Positions 16,638 through 20,192 of a stretch of 20,192 nucleotides of DNA are shown here, one piece after another (the stretch's first letter is position 1; the number at the start of each line of letters is the position of its first letter). A program made the translations under genes and the position numbers. The notes under the pieces were generated by a model, which saw only the letters and a program-made list of their open reading frames with translations, was not told the DNA's origin and did not search any database. Origin of the DNA: an uncultured Veillonellaceae bacterium (GTDB lineage Bacteria > Bacillota > Negativicutes > Veillonellales > Negativicoccaceae); assembly GCA_902488965.1 (NCBI GenBank), contig CABTYA010000008.1:1-20192 (forward strand), read 5' to 3'.

Positions 16638-17552
16638 ATGTACAGTTGGTTACGCCGGTTGAGCCGGTGGGCGTGTACGCTCTCGCCGCAGGCGGCGGCG
16701 CGTTGGGGCGATCGGCTGGGACGGCTGTTTTGGCTGTTGGTGCCGCAGCACCGTAAGCGCTTGGCACGGGAAAATATCCGCTTGGCGGGAATCGCGACGG
16801 ATCCGCGCGAGATTGAGCGGATTGCGCGGGCATCGGCGTTGCGGTTCGGACCGCTGGCGATGGAAGTCTTTCGCTTTCCGGTGACGGCACAGCGCGACTT
16901 GCCCGCCCGCATTACGTTTGCCCATACGGAGGCGGCGGATGCCGTCGAAGCGGCGGGTACGGGCTGTATTTTCGCCGCGTCCCATGCCGGCGCTTGGGAA
17001 GTACTGGGGGCGGCGGTGGCGTCGCGCTATTCGAAGTTGGTTGCCGTCGGACAGCATCAGGCCGATGAAGGTTTCGACCGATTTATCCGCGAGGCGCGCG
17101 CCTGTGTCGGGCAGACGACGGTGTATTCGCGCAGTATGCGCGACATCCTGCGTCTGCTCGACAGCGGCCACAAGATTGCGCTCCTGTGCGATCAGGACGG
17201 CGGCAGCGGCGGGATTTTGTCGCCGCTCTTGGGAACGGTGGCGCTGACCGTTACGGGACCGGCGGTGCTCAGTTATTCGCGGCGGGTGCCGATTATACCG
17301 GTGGATATTTATACGGAAGGCGACGGGTATCGGGTCGTGTTCGGCGATGCCGTCTATACCCGTCATGATATCGATAAACGAGCGGCCATCGCCGAGATGA
17401 CCGCCTATCTGAATGAACAGCTGTCGGCGCGTGTGCGCCGCGTGCCCGAAGATTGGTTCTGGCTGCACAATCGCTGGAAATGGACACGGCGGCTGTACGG
17501 CGATCCGCAGACCATTACAACGACATCGCCGAGAAAGAAGGGAGACGCATGA
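16638..17552 (+). CDS. LpxL/HtrB family lipid A (lauroyl/myristoyl) acyltransferase
   Basis: Inner-membrane acyltransferase expected to add a secondary acyl chain to lipid A. In 304 residues it shows the HX4E catalytic motif of the family, HAGAWE at 116-121 (His116, Glu121), then a CDQDGG segment near 190-195. The C-terminal signature PEDWFWLHNRWKW is typical of LpxL-type enzymes. The N-terminus has a weakly hydrophobic stretch (about 26-36). I chose ATG 16638, with AGGGGA upstream; the frame also opens at TTG 16620 inside the terminator T-run, which is unlikely. Its stop overlaps the deoC start (ATGA). Which acyl position it serves cannot be told from sequence; phosphatidylinositol mannoside acyltransferases share the fold but are unlikely here. 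Confidence 0.88.
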   Translation: MYSWLRRLSRWACTLSPQAAARWGDRLGRLFWLLVPQHRKRLARENIRLAGIATDPREIERIARASALRFGPLAMEVFRFPVTAQRDLPARITFAHTEAADAVEAAGTGCIFAASHAGAWEVLGAAVASRYSKLVAVGQHQADEGFDRFIREARACVGQTTVYSRSMRDILRLLDSGHKIALLCDQDGGSGGILSPLLGTVALTVTGPAVLSYSRRVPIIPVDIYTEGDGYRVVFGDAVYTRHDIDKRAAIAEMTAYLNEQLSARVRRVPEDWFWLHNRWKWTRRLYGDPQTITTTSPRKKGDA

Positions 17553-18214
17553 TAGCATCTACGATCGATCATACATTGCTGTCGCCGACAGCGACCCGCG
17601 CCGATATTGCGCGGATTTGCCGTGAAGCGCGCACCTACGGATTTGCTACGGTGTGCGTACAACCCGTGCGCGTGGCCGAAGCGGCGCGGCTGCTGGCGGA
17701 TACCTCCGTCGGCGTGTGCACGGTCGTCGGCTTTCCTCACGGGGCGAACGGCGGCGCGGCCAAAGCGGCGGAAGCCGCCCGCGCGATCAGCGACGGCGCG
17801 ACGGAAGTCGACATGGTCATGAACCTCGGAGCGGCCAAAGACGGCGACTGGGAGACGGTCACGGAAGAAATGAAGGCCGTCAAAGCGGCCGTCGGCACGC
17901 ACGTGCTGAAAGTCATCATGGAGATTTCCCAGCTGACGGAAGACGAGATTGTTGCCGCATGCCGGGCGGCGATGGCGGCGGGCGTCGATTTCGTCAAGAC
18001 CTCCACGGGATTTACCGGCGGCGGCGCGACGGTGGAAGCGGTCACCCTGATGCGACGTACCGTCGGCGATACGATGCGGGTCAAGGCCGCCGGCGGGATT
18101 CGCGACTATGCGACCGCGCAGGCGATGCTTGCCGCCGGGGCGGATCGAATCGGCGCCAGTGCGGGCGTGCGGATTTGTGAAGAAGAAGCCGCGGGCGGAA
18201 AGGACAAGGCATGA
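17549..18214 (+). CDS. deoC: DeoC: deoxyribose-phosphate aldolase
   Basis: Cytoplasmic class I aldolase that splits 2-deoxyribose-5-phosphate into glyceraldehyde-3-phosphate and acetaldehyde in deoxynucleoside breakdown. The 221 residues match the short bacterial form. Key residues are present: Asp88 in EVDMVMN, the Schiff-base Lys150 in DFVKTSTGF, Lys179 in RVKAAGGIR, and the phosphate-binding GASAG at 202-206. Start ATG 17549 follows AAGGGAG and overlaps the acyltransferase stop by four bases (ATGA); an earlier in-frame ATG at 17453 would lie deep in that gene. A nucleoside-salvage enzyme inside an envelope operon is out of place functionally, and no other deo genes are near. Confidence 0.94.
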   Translation: MIASTIDHTLLSPTATRADIARICREARTYGFATVCVQPVRVAEAARLLADTSVGVCTVVGFPHGANGGAAKAAEAARAISDGATEVDMVMNLGAAKDGDWETVTEEMKAVKAAVGTHVLKVIMEISQLTEDEIVAACRAAMAAGVDFVKTSTGFTGGGATVEAVTLMRRTVGDTMRVKAAGGIRDYATAQAMLAAGADRIGASAGVRICEEEAAGGKDKA

Positions 18215-19164
18215 ATACGATTGTCGTTACCGGCGGAGCGGGATTTATCGGTTCGCATCTGACCGAAGCCTACTTGCGCGACGGGTGGCGCGTCGTCGTG
18301 GTGGATGATTTTTCCTGCGGCACGAAAGAAAATCTCGCCGCCGTATGGGACTCACCGCATCTTGTCGTGGAACGTGTCGATATTCGCGACGGTGCGGCCC
18401 TGACGGACGTATTTCGCAAGTATCGGCCGACCGCGGTCAACCACCATGCGGCGCAAAAATCCGTCGCCGACTCGATGGCGCGTCCGCTCCTCGATCAAGA
18501 TATCAACGGTAAAGGCTTTTTACAGGTGCTGACGGCGGCAATGGACGTCGGCGTCAAGCAGATCGTCTATGCCTCCTCGGGCGGGGCGCTCTCCAAAGTC
18601 ATCGAAGGCGATGAACTGTCGCATGAGGACGATCCGCCGCAGCTCATTTCCCCCTATGCCGTTCACAAATTTGCCGGCGAGAAATACCTCGCCATGTATG
18701 CCGCCCAGGGCGGCTATCAGTACACCGTCCTGCGCTATGCGAACGTCTACGGTCCGCGGCAAGTCGCCGACGGCGAATGCGGCGTCGTGCCGATTTTTGT
18801 GGACAATATCCTGGCGGGTCGGCCCTCGACACTGATGACCTACCCCGACATGCCGCGCGGTTGTTCGCGCGACTACGTCTACGTCGGCGATGTCGTCCGC
18901 GCGAACCTCATGGCGACGGCACACCCTCTCAATACCGTCGTGAATATCGGCTCGGGACGCGAGACCTATATCCTTGATATTTACGAGATGCTGGCCGCGC
19001 TTTTTGATTCCGAGCAGCCGATTCACCGCGTGGGGCCGCGGCCCGGCGATATCCGCCGTTCGGTGCTCTGCGCCGACCGGGCGCAGCGTCTTCTCGGTTG
19101 GACACCGGAAGTCGATTGGCAGGAAGGACTGCAACGGTTGCAAGCGAGCATTCGCCGGCAATAA
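18211..19164 (+). CDS. NAD-dependent nucleotide-sugar epimerase (GalE-like, extended SDR)
   Basis: Cytoplasmic extended short-chain dehydrogenase/reductase of 317 residues, most like UDP-glucose 4-epimerases and related UDP-sugar epimerases. It has the NAD-binding GGAGFIGSH at 8-16, Asp32-Asp33 for the NAD ribose, the HHAAQKSV motif at 78-85, the active-site Ser122/Ser123, and the YxxxK pair Tyr149/Lys153. The substrate-side stretch RYANVYGPRQ is typical for this family. Substrate specificity cannot be read from the sequence; a role in lipopolysaccharide or surface-sugar supply fits the neighbours. The start overlaps the deoC stop by ATGA, and a strong terminator follows, so it is the last gene of the run. 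Confidence 0.9.
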   Translation: MNTIVVTGGAGFIGSHLTEAYLRDGWRVVVVDDFSCGTKENLAAVWDSPHLVVERVDIRDGAALTDVFRKYRPTAVNHHAAQKSVADSMARPLLDQDINGKGFLQVLTAAMDVGVKQIVYASSGGALSKVIEGDELSHEDDPPQLISPYAVHKFAGEKYLAMYAAQGGYQYTVLRYANVYGPRQVADGECGVVPIFVDNILAGRPSTLMTYPDMPRGCSRDYVYVGDVVRANLMATAHPLNTVVNIGSGRETYILDIYEMLAALFDSEQPIHRVGPRPGDIRRSVLCADRAQRLLGWTPEVDWQEGLQRLQASIRRQ

Positions 19165-19172
19165 ACCGAATC

Positions 19173-19207
19173 AAAAAACGCTTTGCCGTTCGGCGAAGCG
19201 TTTTTTT
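19173..19207 (+). terminator. Rho-independent terminator ending the OM/lipid A run
   Basis: CGCTTTGCCG (19179-19188) pairs with CGGCGAAGCG (19191-19200) with one G-T wobble, flanked by A x6 on the left and T x7 (19201-19207) on the right. The A and T flanks make it able to work in both directions. Confidence 0.93.
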
Positions 19208-19281
19208 GATGGAAAAAATCAGGAGAAAGAAAAGAAATCCCCAATAATGTGTCAAAAAGGGTCGATATGACAGAAAGATAT

Positions 19282-19309
19282 TTGATATAAAAATACAATG
19301 AGATATAAT
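19282..19309 (+). promoter_or_regulatory. Strong housekeeping-type promoter for the 19413 gene
   Basis: TTGATA (19282-19287, 5 of 6 to consensus -35) and a perfect TATAAT (19304-19309) are separated by 16 bases. Transcription should begin near 19316, giving an untranslated leader of about 97 bases. Just upstream, TGTCA (19250-19254) and TGACA (19268-19272) form a short inverted repeat that could be an operator. The surrounding 19208-19320 stretch is clearly more AT-rich than the rest of the window. Confidence 0.8.
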
Positions 19310-19318
19310 GATAATTGA

Positions 19319-19375
19319 GCATACCTATATGAGTCAAATACTAGAAAACCCGATCGGGTATGCCCGTTATTCGGG
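19319..19375 (+). promoter_or_regulatory. Structured 5' leader with competing hairpins
   Basis: GCATACC (19319-19325) can pair with GGTATGC (19357-19363). That pairing competes with a local palindrome CCCGATCGGG (19349-19358) and with CCCG/CGGG (19363-19366 with 19372-19375). No known riboswitch class is recognised. The strong ribosome binding site GGAGGAGG (19399-19406) lies downstream and outside these stems. Confidence 0.35.
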
Positions 19376-19412
19376 ACGGTAATGGTTTGGAGCAGCATGG
19401 AGGAGGAACGGT

Positions 19413-20192
19413 ATGAATAAGAAAGCGGCAGTATTGGCGGCAGTGCTCGCATTGGCAGGAACAAGTGCCATGGCGGCGGATCTTGACAAGGTGGATTTGG
19501 GCGGAGAGTATTGGTACGCCGGGCAGCAGCAAACGGCCACTCATGAACAGGTACTGCAGAATATCAAAGAATTGAACGAAATGGTTGACAAAGACTACGG
19601 TTTGAAAAAGTCAGGCCTGGCGACGGGATTCAAGCAATTTAGAGAAAAATTCGATACAATCTATGCGATGGCCGGTGAAGTGCCGAAGTACGGAGACAAA
19701 TTACAACTGGCGTTGACAGGAGCACTGGCGAAAGGGCAGGACATGCTGGCCAAGCAATTCGGTATCGCTCCGGAACGTGTAGGAGCGGTCTATGAGGCGA
19801 TTCGGGCGGATGAAGCGGGTACGGCGAAGCTGAATATGAGCGATTTCAGCAAAAACGAACAGGATCTCATCAAAGCGTCCACTGCCGCGTACAAAGCGCG
19901 CCAGATGCAAACGCATCTGATGACGGCCTTGCCGAAAGCGGCGGACACTGTCAACAAAGCCATCGACCAAGTAAACAAAAATACGAAAGCGCTGGAAGGT
20001 AAAGCCGATCAAGCGGAAGTAACGAACGCGTTGGCGGACAAAGCGGACAAGAAGGCCGTAGAAGATGAATTGGCGGCGAAAGCGAATGCGGCGGACGTAG
20101 ACACCAAACTGGAAGCGAAAGCGGACAAAGCAGATGTAGACGCCAAGTTGGCGAAGAAAGCGGATGCGGACAACGTCTACACGAAAGCCGAA
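19413..20192 (+). CDS. Secreted coiled-coil-like repeat protein (partial, runs off the window)
   Basis: An open reading frame with no stop before the window ends gives 260 residues. It starts at ATG 19413 after GGAGGAGG. Residues 1-21 are a clean signal peptide (cleavage AMA/AD). Residues 22-195 are mostly helical, with no family I recognise; it begins DLDKVDLGGEYWYAG and contains several Lys/Ala/Gln-rich helices. From 197 on it repeats every 13 residues with consensus K-A-D-x-x-x-V-x-x-x-L-x-x. Such Ala/Lys/Asp repeats occur in fibrous stalks of trimeric adhesins and tail fibres, so it could be a surface fibre or a long periplasmic spacer between peptidoglycan and OM. The deciding C-terminus (YadA-type anchor, OM barrel or SLH domain) is outside the window. 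Confidence 0.8.
   Translation, partial: MNKKAAVLAAVLALAGTSAMAADLDKVDLGGEYWYAGQQQTATHEQVLQNIKELNEMVDKDYGLKKSGLATGFKQFREKFDTIYAMAGEVPKYGDKLQLALTGALAKGQDMLAKQFGIAPERVGAVYEAIRADEAGTAKLNMSDFSKNEQDLIKASTAAYKARQMQTHLMTALPKAADTVNKAIDQVNKNTKALEGKADQAEVTNALADKADKKAVEDELAAKANAADVDTKLEAKADKADVDAKLAKKADADNVYTKAE
20001..20192 (+). repeat. 39-base tandem repeat coding for 13-residue KAD units
   Basis: Four full 39-base units start at 20001, 20040, 20079 and 20118, with a fifth from 20157 cut by the window end after 36 bases. Each unit begins AAAGC and encodes K-A-(D/N)-x-x-x-V-x-x-x-L-x-x. In the partial fifth unit Ala replaces the conserved Leu. The units differ at many bases, so this is a diverged protein repeat and not a recent DNA expansion. 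Confidence 0.85.

Noticed and set aside
17453..17548. N-terminal extension of deoC from an ATG at 17453
   Set aside because: It would overlap the acyltransferase by 100 bases. ATG 17549 gives the normal DeoC length and a good ribosome binding site.
1..20192. CRISPR arrays, insertion sequences, prophage genes, tRNA or rRNA genes
   Set aside because: No regularly spaced direct repeats, transposase-like frames, phage genes or cloverleaf/rRNA sequence were seen. The only tandem repeats are the protein-coding units at 20001-20192.

Overview
The window is GC-rich, and every supported gene lies on the + strand. It reads as the outer-membrane (OM) biogenesis cluster of a diderm Firmicute of the class Negativicutes (Veillonella/Selenomonas/Megasphaera/Dialister relatives). 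Evidence: an MlaEFD phospholipid transporter whose MlaD ends in a beta-barrel, then TolC, TamB, a sigma-70 family factor, BamA, three Skp/OmpH paralogues and LpxD in one run, with Firmicute-style strong Shine-Dalgarno sites (AGGAGG/AAAGGAG). I cannot name the genus from sequence alone.

Layout: (1) 1-48 is the last 15 codons of an OM beta-barrel gene, closed by a strong terminator. (2) 254-4376 holds mlaE, mlaF, mlaD and tolC. (3) 4468-9384 holds tamB and a compact sigma factor. (4) 9523-10044 encodes an unrecognised single-pass membrane protein. (5) 10090-12285 is bamA. (6) 12354-13628 encodes an unrecognised exported protein with internal repeats and a short aromatic, barrel-like C-terminus. 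(7) 13651-15582 holds three consecutive Skp/OmpH-like genes, two of them encoding predicted lipoproteins. (8) 15582-16598 is lpxD, followed by a terminator. (9) 16638-19164 holds an LpxL/HtrB-type acyltransferase, deoC and a nucleotide-sugar epimerase, joined by 4-base ATGA overlaps and closed by another terminator. (10) A strong sigma-A-type promoter and structured leader precede a secreted coiled-coil-like protein with 13-residue repeats. It starts at 19413 and runs off the end.

How the genes fit together: BamA inserts OM barrels, the Skp proteins would chaperone them, and LpxD and the acyltransferase build lipid A. MlaEFD and TamB move phospholipids between the membranes, and TolC is the export channel. 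The sigma factor and the membrane protein after it may be a local envelope-stress regulatory pair (inference). The least explained genes are 9523-10044, 12354-13628 and 19413-20192.
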